Below, piece by piece: positions 1 to 9,023 of a stretch of 64,000 bases of DNA (position 1 is the first letter of the stretch; the number at the start of each line of letters is the position of its first letter). The notes beneath the pieces are model-generated. The model searched no databases and was not told the DNA's origin. It saw nothing but the letters and a program-made list of their open reading frames with translations. The DNA is from Fulvivirga maritima (GTDB lineage Bacteria; Bacteroidota; Bacteroidia; Cytophagales; Cyclobacteriaceae), in contig NZ_CP089980.1 in assembly GCF_021389955.1 (NCBI RefSeq), forward strand, positions 3,839,001 through 3,903,000. The letters are read 5' to 3'. The position numbers were made by a program, and so were the translations under genes.

Positions 1-566
1 AATTTGTTGCACCTGAGTTTATAAAGTTGAAATTTAGCCCTCAAATATTATTGCCTAAAGAAAGTGGTGAGATAGAAGTAATTTATGATGGTAAGGCCAA
101 CAATAATTTAGGTTTTAACTCTGATAACGTTACTTTCTATACTGATGAGGAAGGTGATGATGCTACTAAATCAATATCGGTTTACGCTACTGTAATGGAG
201 TATTTCCCTCCTTTATCTCAAGAGGATTTGGCTAAAGCGCCAAGACTGAAAATCTCTTCTCCTGTGCATGACTTCGGCAAAATAAAGCAAGGCGAAAAAG
301 TGACTACCAGCTTTCAGTTATATAACGCAGGTAAAACTGAATTAAAAATAAGAGAAGCGAAATCTAACTGCTCTTGTGCTGATGCTTCAGTGAAAAAGGG
401 AACTTTAAAACCTGGTGAAAGTACAGAAGTAAAAATTACTTTCAATTCCAATGGAAGACGCGGAAATCAGCAAAAGTCAGTAACAATATTTAGTAATGAC
501 CCTACTGCTTCTGCTCAGAGAGTAACCGTAAAGGCTTATGTAGAAGCCGAAGGAGAGTTTAAATAA
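1..566 (+). CDS. DUF1573 domain protein, 5' end outside window
   Basis: The reading frame is already open at base 3 and has no stop before 566, so the gene starts to the left of the window; the TTG at 27 is not a convincing start. The visible ~188 residues hold two Ig-like beta-sandwich repeats of the DUF1573 type. The second begins at HDFGKIKQGE and continues with a Cys-Ser-Cys (NCSCAD) and a KPGESTEVKITFN stretch, the usual DUF1573 hallmarks; the first is its divergent counterpart. Such proteins are usually exported in Bacteroidota and have no settled function. The call is firm for the family and open for the role. Confidence 0.85.
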   Translation, partial: FVAPEFIKLKFSPQILLPKESGEIEVIYDGKANNNLGFNSDNVTFYTDEEGDDATKSISVYATVMEYFPPLSQEDLAKAPRLKISSPVHDFGKIKQGEKVTTSFQLYNAGKTELKIREAKSNCSCADASVKKGTLKPGESTEVKITFNSNGRRGNQQKSVTIFSNDPTASAQRVTVKAYVEAEGEFK

Positions 567-616
567 TCGGCAGTAGCTACTAAATCCTAATCATTTTTTA
601 AGTTTTAAATTGATTC

Positions 617-1078
617 ATGTACACACGTGAACAAGTGGCCAGGTTGAAGGAGGAGTTCTGGACTACATTTGGTCAATATATAGCCCCTCATTTATCAGCT
701 GAAGGTCTTAAAGTTAACTGGGTAAATTATAAGACCGGACTGAAAGATGTGTATTTCCGAATGGAAGCCGATAAGAAAAAGGCTTACATAGGTATAGAAA
801 TTACACATGCCGATGAGGGAATCCGGCAGTTGTTTTATGAGCAATTACAGGAGCTACACCTTATGCTGGCTGCTGCCATGAATGAAAACTGGGAGTGGGA
901 AGAGGAGTATCACAATGAATACGGGCAGCAAATTAGCAGGGTATACATTGAGAAAAGTGGGGTGAATGTTTTTAATAAAGACACTTGGCCTGATATCATT
1001 TCCTTTCTTAAACCCAGAATAATAGCACTAGATGAATTTTGGAGTGATGGAAAATATGCTTTTGAAGCCCTAAGGTAG
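617..1078 (+). CDS. DUF4268 domain-containing protein
   Basis: 153 residues, ATG start, 50 bases after the DUF1573 gene on the same strand, so possibly co-transcribed. It starts with YTREQVARLKEEFWTTFGQY and has the short aromatic-rich alpha/beta pattern of DUF4268 proteins, including WVNYKTG, YIGIEI and a C-terminal WPDIISFLKPRIIALDEFW helix. There is no signal peptide or membrane segment, so it is probably cytoplasmic. The domain is also found as a C-terminal part of restriction-related proteins, but this copy is single-domain and nothing nearby suggests defence. Function unknown. Confidence 0.8.
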   Translation: MYTREQVARLKEEFWTTFGQYIAPHLSAEGLKVNWVNYKTGLKDVYFRMEADKKKAYIGIEITHADEGIRQLFYEQLQELHLMLAAAMNENWEWEEEYHNEYGQQISRVYIEKSGVNVFNKDTWPDIISFLKPRIIALDEFWSDGKYAFEALR

Positions 1079-1101
1079 CTCCAAAAGCATATGAGTTTTT
1101 T
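1054..1101. terminator. Bidirectional hairpin terminator between convergent genes
   Basis: A 15-base stem with one mismatch pairs 1054-1068 with 1078-1092 around a 9-base loop and is followed by GAG and six T on the plus strand. It overlaps the last codons of the DUF4268 gene and lies just before the end of the convergent pyruvate oxidase gene. Confidence 0.65.
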
Positions 1102-2857
1102 ACTTGGCGAAATAGGCTTTTATTTCACTTTTAATATTATCCCACTGGCTGTCATCACCTTCTAATGCTAAAATGGCTTCTTTAGCTTTTGATTTGGTAA
1201 ATCCATACGCCTGCTCCAGTGTAATCTTAGGAGGCAGGGTAAGTGCACCAGAAGAAACTATGGCATCAATTACGAAAGGTTTAGGAGACTCAATCGCCTT
1301 TTTGATAGCAATAGGAATGTCTTCTGCTTTTTCTACTTTCATACCATCAGCTCCGCAGGCTTTAGCATAAGCCACAAAATCAGGGTTTTCTAATTTTAAT
1401 GATTCATTGGCCATAGGGAAGCCCGCTTCTTCCATTTCCATTTTCACAAAGCTCAACTCACTGTTATTGAAAACTATCATTTTAACAGGATAGTTGTACC
1501 TAACAGCGGTGATCAGGTCATGCATAGACATGCCGAAGGCGCCATCTCCAACCAGTCCCCAAACTTGTCTGCCAGGGAATGCTGCTTGTGCACCCAGGCA
1601 AGCGGGTAAGCCAACAGCCATAGAACCGTGATTGAAACTACCTATTATTCTACGATCGTTATTAAATGTGATGTAGCGTACGCCCCAAACTACAGATTCA
1701 CCTGTGTCCATAGCGAAAACTGCATCTGTGGCTGCTTGCCTGTTGATCTCAGCGGCAAATAGGCTGGGCAATAGTGGCGTTTTATCATTTTCAAGATCGC
1801 TTTCCTTTTGCATTTTCTCTAACCATTTTCGGTGAGATTTCTTGTGGCTATCCATGAATGAGGCATTTTCATTCGGAGAGATTTTGGCAGTAATCCTGCT
1901 AACCGTATCTGCAGCATCTCCTACTATTCCATGGGTGATGTGTGTTCTGTTACCCAAATTCTCTGGCCTGATGTCAATTTGAATAACTTCCTTATCATGA
2001 GGTAAAAAGTTGCTATAAGGGAAGTCTGTGCCAATCATCAATAATACATCACAATTAAGCACTGCGCTATAACCAGGGTGGTTTCCTATGAGTCCGGTGA
2101 GTCCTACTACATTTTCCAAAGATGAATCAAATACATCTGACGCCTTTAGTGTGTGTACAATAGGTGCTTTTAGTTTGTTGGAAAGGGCAATTACTTCATC
2201 TTTCGCTTTTCTGGCTCCACAGCCAGCTAAAATGGCTACTTTGCTCTTGCTGTTTAATATTTCAGTTGCTTTATCAATATCCTCATCGCTACAGATTAGT
2301 TTAGATTTAGAGCGAATGATCGGATGGTCAAAATAATCAGCATCCAGCTTTTGGGTAGTCAGGTCATGTGGTATTTCTATGCGTACTACAGTTTGCTCCC
2401 ACAGTGCTATTTGAATGGCCTTATTTAATAGACGAGGCGTTTGATCTGCCGTTCTTATAATTCCCTGGAAGGCACATATATCATCAAAGATTTTGGTGAG
2501 GTCCGTTTCCTGAAAGTAGTCGGTGCCAATGTTAGCGGTGGGTACTTGTCCTGTTATGGCAAGCACGGGCACACGAGCTTTTTTAGCATTATAAAGCCCG
2601 TTAATAAGGTGCAATGCTCCGGGGCCTACTGTACCTGCACATACAGCCAGGTCTTCCGTAAGCTGTGCTGATCCGTAGCAGGCAAAAGCTGCATTTTCTT
2701 CATGACGAACGGAGATCCACTCCAGCTCATCGTCTTTTTGCACCGCATCAGCGAATGAGTTAAGGGCATCTCCAGTTACGGCCCAGATGCGTTTAACTCC
2801 TATTTCTTTTAACTTCTTGAGTATATATTCGGTTACTGTCTCTTTCATGTGCTTCAT
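1100..2857 (-). CDS. poxB: Pyruvate dehydrogenase (quinone) / pyruvate oxidase, thiamine-diphosphate enzyme
   Basis: 585 residues and collinear with E. coli PoxB (572). It should oxidise pyruvate to acetate and CO2, passing electrons through FAD to the quinone pool at the membrane. Visible marks: N-terminal GVKRIWAVTGDALNSFAD, catalytic Glu in RHEENAAFA, CAGTVGPGALHLINGL, the FAD-domain VGLTGLIGNHPG, and the thiamine-diphosphate motif GDGAFGMSM ending in VFNN about 28 residues later. Two start Met codons lie three apart (2857 and 2848); either is possible. No partner gene is adjacent, and it is read towards the DUF4268 gene. An acetolactate-synthase-like role is less likely given the close PoxB collinearity. 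Confidence 0.9.
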   Translation of the reverse strand: MKHMKETVTEYILKKLKEIGVKRIWAVTGDALNSFADAVQKDDELEWISVRHEENAAFACYGSAQLTEDLAVCAGTVGPGALHLINGLYNAKKARVPVLAITGQVPTANIGTDYFQETDLTKIFDDICAFQGIIRTADQTPRLLNKAIQIALWEQTVVRIEIPHDLTTQKLDADYFDHPIIRSKSKLICSDEDIDKATEILNSKSKVAILAGCGARKAKDEVIALSNKLKAPIVHTLKASDVFDSSLENVVGLTGLIGNHPGYSAVLNCDVLLMIGTDFPYSNFLPHDKEVIQIDIRPENLGNRTHITHGIVGDAADTVSRITAKISPNENASFMDSHKKSHRKWLEKMQKESDLENDKTPLLPSLFAAEINRQAATDAVFAMDTGESVVWGVRYITFNNDRRIIGSFNHGSMAVGLPACLGAQAAFPGRQVWGLVGDGAFGMSMHDLITAVRYNYPVKMIVFNNSELSFVKMEMEEAGFPMANESLKLENPDFVAYAKACGADGMKVEKAEDIPIAIKKAIESPKPFVIDAIVSSGALTLPPKITLEQAYGFTKSKAKEAILALEGDDSQWDNIKSEIKAYFAK

Positions 2858-2862
2858 GGTTT

Positions 2863-2913
2863 GATTTACAAAAAAGAAACAAGCAGCAAAACGATATGTT
2901 AACGGTTTGCTGC
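2863..2913 (-). terminator. Rho-independent terminator after the acyl-CoA dehydrogenase gene
   Basis: An 8-base perfect stem (GCAGCAAA at 2883-2890 with TTTGCTGC at 2906-2913), followed on the minus strand by a T-rich tract, sits between the stop of the dehydrogenase gene and the pyruvate oxidase start. It suggests that the two minus-strand genes are separate transcripts. Confidence 0.55.
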
Positions 2914-2940
2914 CCTATTTTATGTTAAAACATGTGAAAA

Positions 2941-4157
2941 TCAGCTAAATGCAGGTATGCCTGTAATATCAGCACCTAGTATAAGCAGGTGTATGTCATG
3001 AGTACCTTCATAAGTGATTACTGATTCCAGATTCATCATGTGGCGCATAATGGGGTATTCTCCGGTGATACCCATACCGCCATGTATTTGGCGTGCTTCT
3101 CTGGCAATGGTCAGTGCGGTGTGTACAGAGTTTCTTTTGGCCATGGAGATTTGGGCTGTAGAAGCCTTGCCTTCATCCATCATTTTACCAAGCTTCCAGT
3201 TGAGCAGCTGAGCCTTGGTTATTTCTGTGAGCATCTCAGATAATTTCTTTTGCGTAAGCTGAAAAGAAGCGATGGGTTTATTAAACTGAATCCTTTCTGC
3301 TGCATATCGGCGGGCAGAGTCATAGCAATCCATAGCGGCTCCTATAGCTCCCCAGGCAATACCATAACGAGCAGAGTCAAGGCACATAAGGGGAGCGCCG
3401 AGTCCACTTTTCCGGGTAGGAGGTTCTCTTTAGGAACTTTCACATTGTCAAACACTAGTTCTCCGGTGCAGCTGGCACGCAGGCTCCATTTGCCATGAGT
3501 TTCAGGCGTGCTAAAGCCTTCCATACCCCGCTCTACTATCAATCCATGTATTCGGCCTTCTTCATTTTTAGCCCACACCACGGCTACATCAGCCTTAGGG
3601 GAGTTAGAAATCCACATTTTAGCGCCGTTAAGCAGGTAATGATCACCCATATCTTTGAAGTTAGTAAGCATGCCGCTGGGGTTAGAGCCATGGTCAGGCT
3701 CTGTAAGGCCAAAGCAACCTAACCATTCGCCTGACGCCAGCTTGGGTAGATATTTTTTCTTTTGCTCTTCAGAACCGAACTTGTAAATAGGGTACATGAC
3801 CAATGAACCTTGTACTGAGGCAGTAGAACGCATGCCGGAGTCTCCTCTCTCTATTTCCTGCATAATGAGGCCATAAGAAATGTAATCCAATCCGCCTCCT
3901 CCATATTGCTCGGGGATAGTGGGGCCAAAAGCACCGATATCTCCAAATTTCTTCACAATATCATAAGGGAAATAAGCTTCCTGACACCATTGCTCTATAA
4001 ATGGAGTAATTTCCTTCTTTACAAAATCACGAATAGAAGCTCTTATTAACAAGTGCTCTTCGGTGAGTAAATCATCTACTAAATAGAAGTCCGGAGATTC
4101 AAAGAAATCGTTTGCAGCCTTTTTTCCGGCAAAATGATTATGAGATTTGTCAGACAT
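2941..4157 (-). pseudogene. Acyl-CoA dehydrogenase, glutaryl-CoA dehydrogenase-like, split by a frameshift
   Basis: Two overlapping frames together encode one acyl-CoA dehydrogenase of about 405 residues. The N-terminal part (4157 to about 3410) carries LTEEHLLIRASIRDFVKKEI, SVQGSLVMYPIYKFGSEEQ and GCFGLTEPDHGSNPSGM; the C-terminal part (to 2941) carries RIQFNKPIASFQLTQ, RQIHGGMGITGEY and YEGTHDIH, whose Glu is the expected catalytic base. The best fit is glutaryl-CoA dehydrogenase, which makes crotonyl-CoA in lysine/tryptophan breakdown. The frame breaks at a run of four A on the coding strand (3408-3411); a fifth A restores LLPGKSGLGAPLMCLDSARYG exactly. Everything else is intact, so this is a very recent mutation, a slippage site or a read error. 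Confidence 0.85.
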
Positions 4158-4192
4158 ATAAAGGGAGATTTGGGTTATTCAGTTTTAAGTAT

Positions 4193-4224
4193 CAAATTTA
4201 CACAACAATAGCCACAAATCTCAA
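4193..4224 (-). promoter_or_regulatory. Candidate Bacteroidota-type promoter for the acyl-CoA dehydrogenase gene
   Basis: On the minus strand TAAATTTG (4200-4193) matches the Bacteroidota -7 consensus TAnnTTTG, with a TTG about 21 bases upstream (4224-4222) as the -33 box. The start codon at 4157 lies about 35 bases downstream. This is motif matching only. Confidence 0.4.
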
Positions 4225-4232
4225 TATCAAAA

Positions 4233-5198
4233 ATGCAGAAGTCGGAAATAGATCCGAAAATCCTGGAGCAAGTCAGGAAGTTGGAAGAGAAGTACGAAGC
4301 CATGGGCCAGGACCTCGCATCTTATCTGGACGGGCTTTTGTATTCTGACTACACTACCTATTGGGATTATATTCATCTAGACACACTGCTTAGCCTGCAA
4401 ACCCCAAAGACAGGTCTTGAAGATGAAATGGTTTTTATTATCTATCATCAGCATTCTGAGCTGTTCTTTAAGCTTATACTATGGGAGCTAGAGCAAATTG
4501 GTAGAAATGAAGACCTTACTGAGGCATTTTTTATTCAGAAAATAGAGCGTGTAAACAGGATTTTTAAACAGCTGGCAGATTCTTTTTCTATTATGATTGA
4601 AGGGCTGGATAAAGAGCAATTTCTTAAATTTCGCACCGCACTTCTTCCTGCTAGCGGCTTTCAATCGGCTCAATATCGCCTTATTGAAATGACTTCTACC
4701 TCGCTCAATAATCTGATAGATGCAGAAGAAAGACCTTCTTTTAAAGATGAAGAAGACCTAGAAGAGCTTCTTAAGCATATTTACTGGAAACGTGCAGCTT
4801 TAGAGCTTTCTTCAGGTAAAAAGACGCTTACACTGCAGCAGTTTGAAGAAAAATATACTGAATTTTTTATATCAAGAGCTAAAGCCTACAAGCATAAAAA
4901 TATAGAGGCGATTTTTAACGATAAATTCTCCAAAGAAAACCATCAACTTGTAGATTTGTTGAAAGAGTTCGATTACCTGGCAAATGTCTACTGGCCTTTA
5001 ACTCATTATAAGTCAGCGGTAAAGCATTTGCATAAAGATGAATCTGACATAGCAGCTACAGGCGGTACTAATTGGCAAAAATACCTTCCGCCAAGGTTTC
5101 AAAAAGTCATATTTTTCCCGGAGTTATGGTCTGAGGCTGAGAAAAAAGAATGGGGAAAGTCATGGGTGCTTAAGGAGGCATTAGGTAAAAAGGATTAG
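4233..5198 (+). CDS. kynA: Tryptophan 2,3-dioxygenase
   Basis: 321 residues. Opens tryptophan to N-formylkynurenine with haem and O2, the first step of the kynurenine pathway. The family motif FIIYHQHSELFFK is at residues 68-80 with the distal His at 72. FRTALLPASGFQSAQYRLIE carries the substrate-binding Arg and the SGFQS signature, and His258 in THYKSAVKHL is the likely haem ligand, followed by ATGGTNW in place of the usual GTGG loop. It is longer and more divergent at the C-terminus than the Xanthomonas enzyme, as is common in Bacteroidota. It is divergent from the glutaryl-CoA-dehydrogenase-like gene, with a 75-base shared promoter region. No other kynurenine gene is in the window. Confidence 0.85.
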   Translation: MQKSEIDPKILEQVRKLEEKYEAMGQDLASYLDGLLYSDYTTYWDYIHLDTLLSLQTPKTGLEDEMVFIIYHQHSELFFKLILWELEQIGRNEDLTEAFFIQKIERVNRIFKQLADSFSIMIEGLDKEQFLKFRTALLPASGFQSAQYRLIEMTSTSLNNLIDAEERPSFKDEEDLEELLKHIYWKRAALELSSGKKTLTLQQFEEKYTEFFISRAKAYKHKNIEAIFNDKFSKENHQLVDLLKEFDYLANVYWPLTHYKSAVKHLHKDESDIAATGGTNWQKYLPPRFQKVIFFPELWSEAEKKEWGKSWVLKEALGKKD

Positions 5199-5200
5199 GG

Positions 5201-7039
5201 GTGCACTTAAAAGATGTGGTTTTGAGAGAAAACGGAATTTTCATACTGTTTATTTTATTTTCTTTGCTGATGCATAATGCCGTGCAGGCTCAGTATGTGC
5301 AGTATACTTATCATGATGATGATAAAGAGCAGATAAAGGAGATCTTTCATGTAAAAGATACGATCTCTAACACGCTGGAAGGTAAATATCAGTCTTATTA
5401 TATCAACGGTAATTTAGAATCTCTGGGCAGCTTTGCCAATAATGAGACAGTTGGCGTTTGGGAGTTTTTTTATGAAGATGGAAAGCTCAAAATGCGAGGA
5501 GATCTGGAGCCAGGCTCTAGTGATGGCTATTGGGAATACTTTTTTGAAAGCGGAATCAAGAATATGGAAGGCCGCATTAAAGACCGAAAGCGCGTAGGTG
5601 AATGGAGTATTTACTACGAAAGTGGCGAGTTAAAAGAAAAGGGAATTTTCAGAGAAGGCAGAAGAGAAGGCCTCTGGGAGTTTTATTATGAAGATGGTCG
5701 TAAAAAAGGAAGCATAGATTATGCTGGCGGAAAAGGGTTGTTTACGGAGTTTTATCCTACAGGAGAATCAAAAGCAGAAGGCCCGCGGGTAGGTAGTGTT
5801 AATAATGGTCTATGGAAATATTACTATAAAGATGGTTCACTACAGGCAGAAGGAAACTACAATGGCGACGAAAAATCAGGAATTTGGAAATATTATCATA
5901 GGAATGGCCAGGTTTCTGCAACGGGCGAGTTTGATAACAATAAGCCTTCTGGTGAATGGCAATATTATTTTGAAAATGGAAAGTTAAGCTCTACAGGTAA
6001 TTTTAGTAAGGGTAAGAAGGATGGCCTTTGGAGTTTATATTATCCTGATGGTACCCTGAAAGGGGAGAGCGTATTTGATAAAGGAAGTGGTACATATAAG
6101 GAATTTTATGAAACCGGTGAGCTTAAAATAGAAGGCAAGATTGAAGATGGTCTTTACACCGGTTTATGGAAATATTACTATGAAGATGGTGTGCTTGAAG
6201 GTGAGTGTGAGTTTGAAGATGGCATAGGAGAATATACCGGTTATTTTCATGACGGCACTACCGTACAAACCATAGGCACTATAGAAAATGGTAAAAAAAT
6301 AGGCAAGTGGAAGCTATTTGGAGAAGATGGTGAACTTTCTGGTTACTACCACCCTGTGTATGGCAAAGGCACTATTAAACGTGATGAGCTTAGAGAAAAG
6401 GAAAGGGCTAATTACGGAATAGCTGATTATAAATTTAAAGGTAAAAAGCGCTCTTATTTTGAGCCTAAAAGGAATGAATACAGGGGGTTTATAGTAAGCC
6501 TGAGCCCATTATCTATGTTTGTGAATAGACTGCCCTGTGGCATGGAATTGTACATGGAAGAGAGAATGGGTTTTGAGTTTGAGTTTGAAGGGGTGAGGGA
6601 TCCGTTTTTTGAAGATGATAACGATGTGCCGCTTTATGATAACTATAAGCGGGGCTATCGCTTAGCCTTAAAACAAAAGTTTTATAACCCCTTTAATGAA
6701 TATGGGATGTGGTACTTTGGTCATGTTGTTCGGTTTTCTAACCTAAATCATTATGCCAACGTAATCTCACAACCAGAAAATGTAATCAGGGTACACGCCA
6801 AAGAGCATAGGGTAGAATATTCCTTAATGTTAGGATATAGGCTCATCCAGTCTACTTCAGAAGGTGGCTTTACGGCTGATGCCTTTATAAGTGGAGGAGG
6901 TGGCTATAGAAGCTATTCGGAAGATGATTATGCCGGCAGAGCATTCGATAGTCTGGACAAAGGCAGTGTTTCTTTTGCTTATAATTTTGGACTTAATATC
7001 GGTTATTCATTTTCTGTAGGCCATAGGCGTAGAAGATAA
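5201..7039 (+). CDS. Exported MORN-repeat protein with C-terminal outer-membrane-barrel-like domain
   Basis: 612 residues, GTG start two bases after the dioxygenase stop, so probably one operon. An N-terminal hydrophobic segment (IFILFILFSLLMHNAVQAQ) looks like a signal peptide. From about residue 45 to 400 there are some fifteen imperfect 22-24-residue repeats of the type GxWxYYYEDGxLxxEGxF, the MORN-variant motif also used by the so-called YwqK antitoxins. The last ~190 residues change character: alternating aromatic/polar strands (RGFIVSLSPLSMFVNR, WYFGHVVRFSNLNHYANV, YSLMLGYRLIQ, FNLGLNIGYSF-like end) as in small outer-membrane barrels. An antitoxin role is unlikely because it is exported and has no toxin neighbour. 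Function unknown; possibly surface or envelope scaffold. Confidence 0.75.
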   Translation: MHLKDVVLRENGIFILFILFSLLMHNAVQAQYVQYTYHDDDKEQIKEIFHVKDTISNTLEGKYQSYYINGNLESLGSFANNETVGVWEFFYEDGKLKMRGDLEPGSSDGYWEYFFESGIKNMEGRIKDRKRVGEWSIYYESGELKEKGIFREGRREGLWEFYYEDGRKKGSIDYAGGKGLFTEFYPTGESKAEGPRVGSVNNGLWKYYYKDGSLQAEGNYNGDEKSGIWKYYHRNGQVSATGEFDNNKPSGEWQYYFENGKLSSTGNFSKGKKDGLWSLYYPDGTLKGESVFDKGSGTYKEFYETGELKIEGKIEDGLYTGLWKYYYEDGVLEGECEFEDGIGEYTGYFHDGTTVQTIGTIENGKKIGKWKLFGEDGELSGYYHPVYGKGTIKRDELREKERANYGIADYKFKGKKRSYFEPKRNEYRGFIVSLSPLSMFVNRLPCGMELYMEERMGFEFEFEGVRDPFFEDDNDVPLYDNYKRGYRLALKQKFYNPFNEYGMWYFGHVVRFSNLNHYANVISQPENVIRVHAKEHRVEYSLMLGYRLIQSTSEGGFTADAFISGGGGYRSYSEDDYAGRAFDSLDKGSVSFAYNFGLNIGYSFSVGHRRRR

Positions 7040-7064
7040 TATTTAAGGATAAAAACCTTACAAA

Positions 7065-8642
7065 TTGAAGAAAATAGAATTAAAACTCCGTCCTGAGGAG
7101 GCTTTTGATGAAGAGGTTTTTCATCAGTTAGCGCAGAAGAAAGTAGGTAAGGGAGCTGCTTACCGAATTGTGAAAAGATCAGTTGATGCCCGCCAGAATC
7201 AAGTGTGGGTACGTGTACATTTAGAGCGCTTCCCCAATGAAGCAGCTAAACCACCGCTGATTAGTTATAGAAAAGATTACCCTAATGTGGCCTCTCAAAA
7301 GGAGGTGATTATTGTAGGGGCCGGGCCTGCGGGGCTTTTTGCCGCCCTCAGGCTGATAGAGCATAATATAAAGCCCATAGTAATAGAAAGAGGCAAGGAC
7401 GTAAAAGCCAGAAGGCGAGATCTTGCAGCTATAAATAAAGATCATGTAGTAAACCCTGATTCTAATTATTGCTTTGGCGAAGGCGGCGCTGGCACTTATT
7501 CGGACGGTAAGCTTTATACCCGTTCCAAGAAAAGAGGAGATGTGCAGCGCATACTGGAAATATTTGTGGCTCACGGTGCCCGTGAAGAAATATTATACGA
7601 TGCCCACCCTCATATTGGCACTAACAAACTGCCTAAGATAGTCACAGAGCTACGAGAAAGTATATTGGCAGCAGGAGGTGAAGTTCATTTTGATAGCAAG
7701 GTTACTGATTTTGTGGTCGAAAATGGAGAGTTGAAAGGCGTGGAAGTCAATAATGAATCCACCATTAAAGGTGATGCGGTGATCCTGGCAACAGGCCATT
7801 CTGCCCGTGATATTTTTGCACTTCTCGATAGCAAAGGAATAACTATTGAAGAAAAGCCTTTTGCTCTGGGCGTTCGTATAGAGCACCCTCAAAATCTGAT
7901 CGATAGAATTCAATACCATTGTGAAACGGATCGAGGCCCTTATTTACCTGCGTCTTCTTATGCTTTGGTTAATCAGGTAGAAGCTGAAAATGGAAAGAAC
8001 AGAGGTGTTTTCTCTTTCTGTATGTGTCCCGGAGGCTTTATAGTACCGGCAGCTACGGCTCCTGGTGAGTTGGTGGTAAATGGCATGAGCCCTTCCAGAA
8101 GAGATTCTAAATTTGCTAATTCAGGTATGGTTGTATCAGTAGAATTAGATGACTTGAAGGCCTACAATAAATATGGCAGGCTGGCAGCTATGCAGTTTCA
8201 AAAAGAGGTGGAACAAAAGGCTTGTAATATTACTGGTGGTGGGCAAACAGCACCAGCTCAGCGTATGGTAGATTTTGTGGAAGGTAAAGTTTCTTCTTCT
8301 TTAAATGATACCTCTTATCAGCCTGGCCTTTCGTCTCTGGATATGACAGAGGTGCTACCCGATTTTATTGCTAAGAGCTTGAGAAAGAGCTTCAAAGCTT
8401 TTGGTAAAAAAATGAAAGGGTATTACACTAATGAAGCTCAAATCATAGGAGTGGAGAGTCGTACTTCTTCGCCAGTAAGAATACCCAGAAACAAAGAAAC
8501 GCTGGAGCATGTTTCTTTAAGTAGATTGTATCCGTGTGGTGAAGGTGCTGGCTATGCAGGTGGCATAGTTTCGGCAGCCATGGACGGAGAGCGCTGTGCG
8601 GAAGCAGTGCTTATGAAATACTTGAATAAACAGATATTATGA
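7065..8642 (+). CDS. FAD-dependent oxidoreductase (uncharacterised dehydrogenase, COG2509 type)
   Basis: 525 residues from a TTG start with AAGGA about 15 bases upstream. An N-terminal ~85-residue region (LKLRPEEAFDEEVF) precedes the dinucleotide-binding motif VGAGPAGLFAALRL with the distal acidic residue in VIERG. CFGEGGAGTYSDGKLYTR and LATGHSARDIF are typical of the COG2509 flavoprotein family, as is the C-terminal CGEGAGYAGGIVSAAMDG, which closes the FAD site. The substrate is unknown for the whole family. It overlaps the next gene by 4 bases (ATGA), indicating coupled translation. Confidence 0.85.
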   Translation: MKKIELKLRPEEAFDEEVFHQLAQKKVGKGAAYRIVKRSVDARQNQVWVRVHLERFPNEAAKPPLISYRKDYPNVASQKEVIIVGAGPAGLFAALRLIEHNIKPIVIERGKDVKARRRDLAAINKDHVVNPDSNYCFGEGGAGTYSDGKLYTRSKKRGDVQRILEIFVAHGAREEILYDAHPHIGTNKLPKIVTELRESILAAGGEVHFDSKVTDFVVENGELKGVEVNNESTIKGDAVILATGHSARDIFALLDSKGITIEEKPFALGVRIEHPQNLIDRIQYHCETDRGPYLPASSYALVNQVEAENGKNRGVFSFCMCPGGFIVPAATAPGELVVNGMSPSRRDSKFANSGMVVSVELDDLKAYNKYGRLAAMQFQKEVEQKACNITGGGQTAPAQRMVDFVEGKVSSSLNDTSYQPGLSSLDMTEVLPDFIAKSLRKSFKAFGKKMKGYYTNEAQIIGVESRTSSPVRIPRNKETLEHVSLSRLYPCGEGAGYAGGIVSAAMDGERCAEAVLMKYLNKQIL

Positions 8643-9004
8643 AGAAAACAGCAATAATTGGAGCTACAACTAATACTTCTCGCTATGCCTATGCAGCAGC
8701 GGAGAGGCTTACTTCTCACGGTCATGAAATAGTGCCTATTGGTATAAAAAAAGGTGCAGTACTTGGTGAAGAGATTTTGAATTTGCGTGAAAAGCCAGAA
8801 GTAGAAGGTGTAGATACTGTAACCATGTATATAGGCCCTCAAAACCAGCCTGAATGGTATGATTATATTTTAAGTTTGTCGCCGAAGCGTATCATTTTTA
8901 ACCCGGGAACGGAAAACCTGGAATTTGAAAAGCTAGCTCATGAAAAAGGAGTGCAAACAGAGCGAGCTTGTACTTTAGTAATGTTAAGTGTAGGCAATTA
9001 TTAG
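8639..9004 (+). CDS. CoA-binding domain protein (YccU-like)
   Basis: 121 residues, starting inside the stop of the FAD oxidoreductase gene (ATGA overlap). It is a single Rossmann-like CoA_binding_2 domain: KKTAIIGATTNTSRYAYAAA (nucleotide-binding loop), HEIVPIGIKKG, VDTVTMYIGPQNQ and IIFNPGTENLEFEKLAHEKG, then the ERACTLVML end with the family's Cys. Members bind CoA or related nucleotides, and their physiological role is unknown. The tight coupling to the flavoprotein suggests joint function. Confidence 0.85.
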   Translation: MKKTAIIGATTNTSRYAYAAAERLTSHGHEIVPIGIKKGAVLGEEILNLREKPEVEGVDTVTMYIGPQNQPEWYDYILSLSPKRIIFNPGTENLEFEKLAHEKGVQTERACTLVMLSVGNY

Positions 9005-9018
9005 TTGCCCACACTTTT
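8986..9018. terminator. Bidirectional terminator between convergent genes
   Basis: A 12-base stem with one mismatch (8986-8997 pairing with 9005-9016), a 7-base loop, then T residues. It spans the stop codon of the CoA-binding gene and precedes the end of the convergent sugar-dehydrogenase gene, with A/T tracts on both sides. Confidence 0.65.
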
Positions 9019-9023
9019 AGCTT

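Noticed and set aside
5201-7039. Toxin-antitoxin label for the MORN-repeat protein
   Set aside because: It has a signal peptide and a barrel-like end, and there is no toxin gene beside it.
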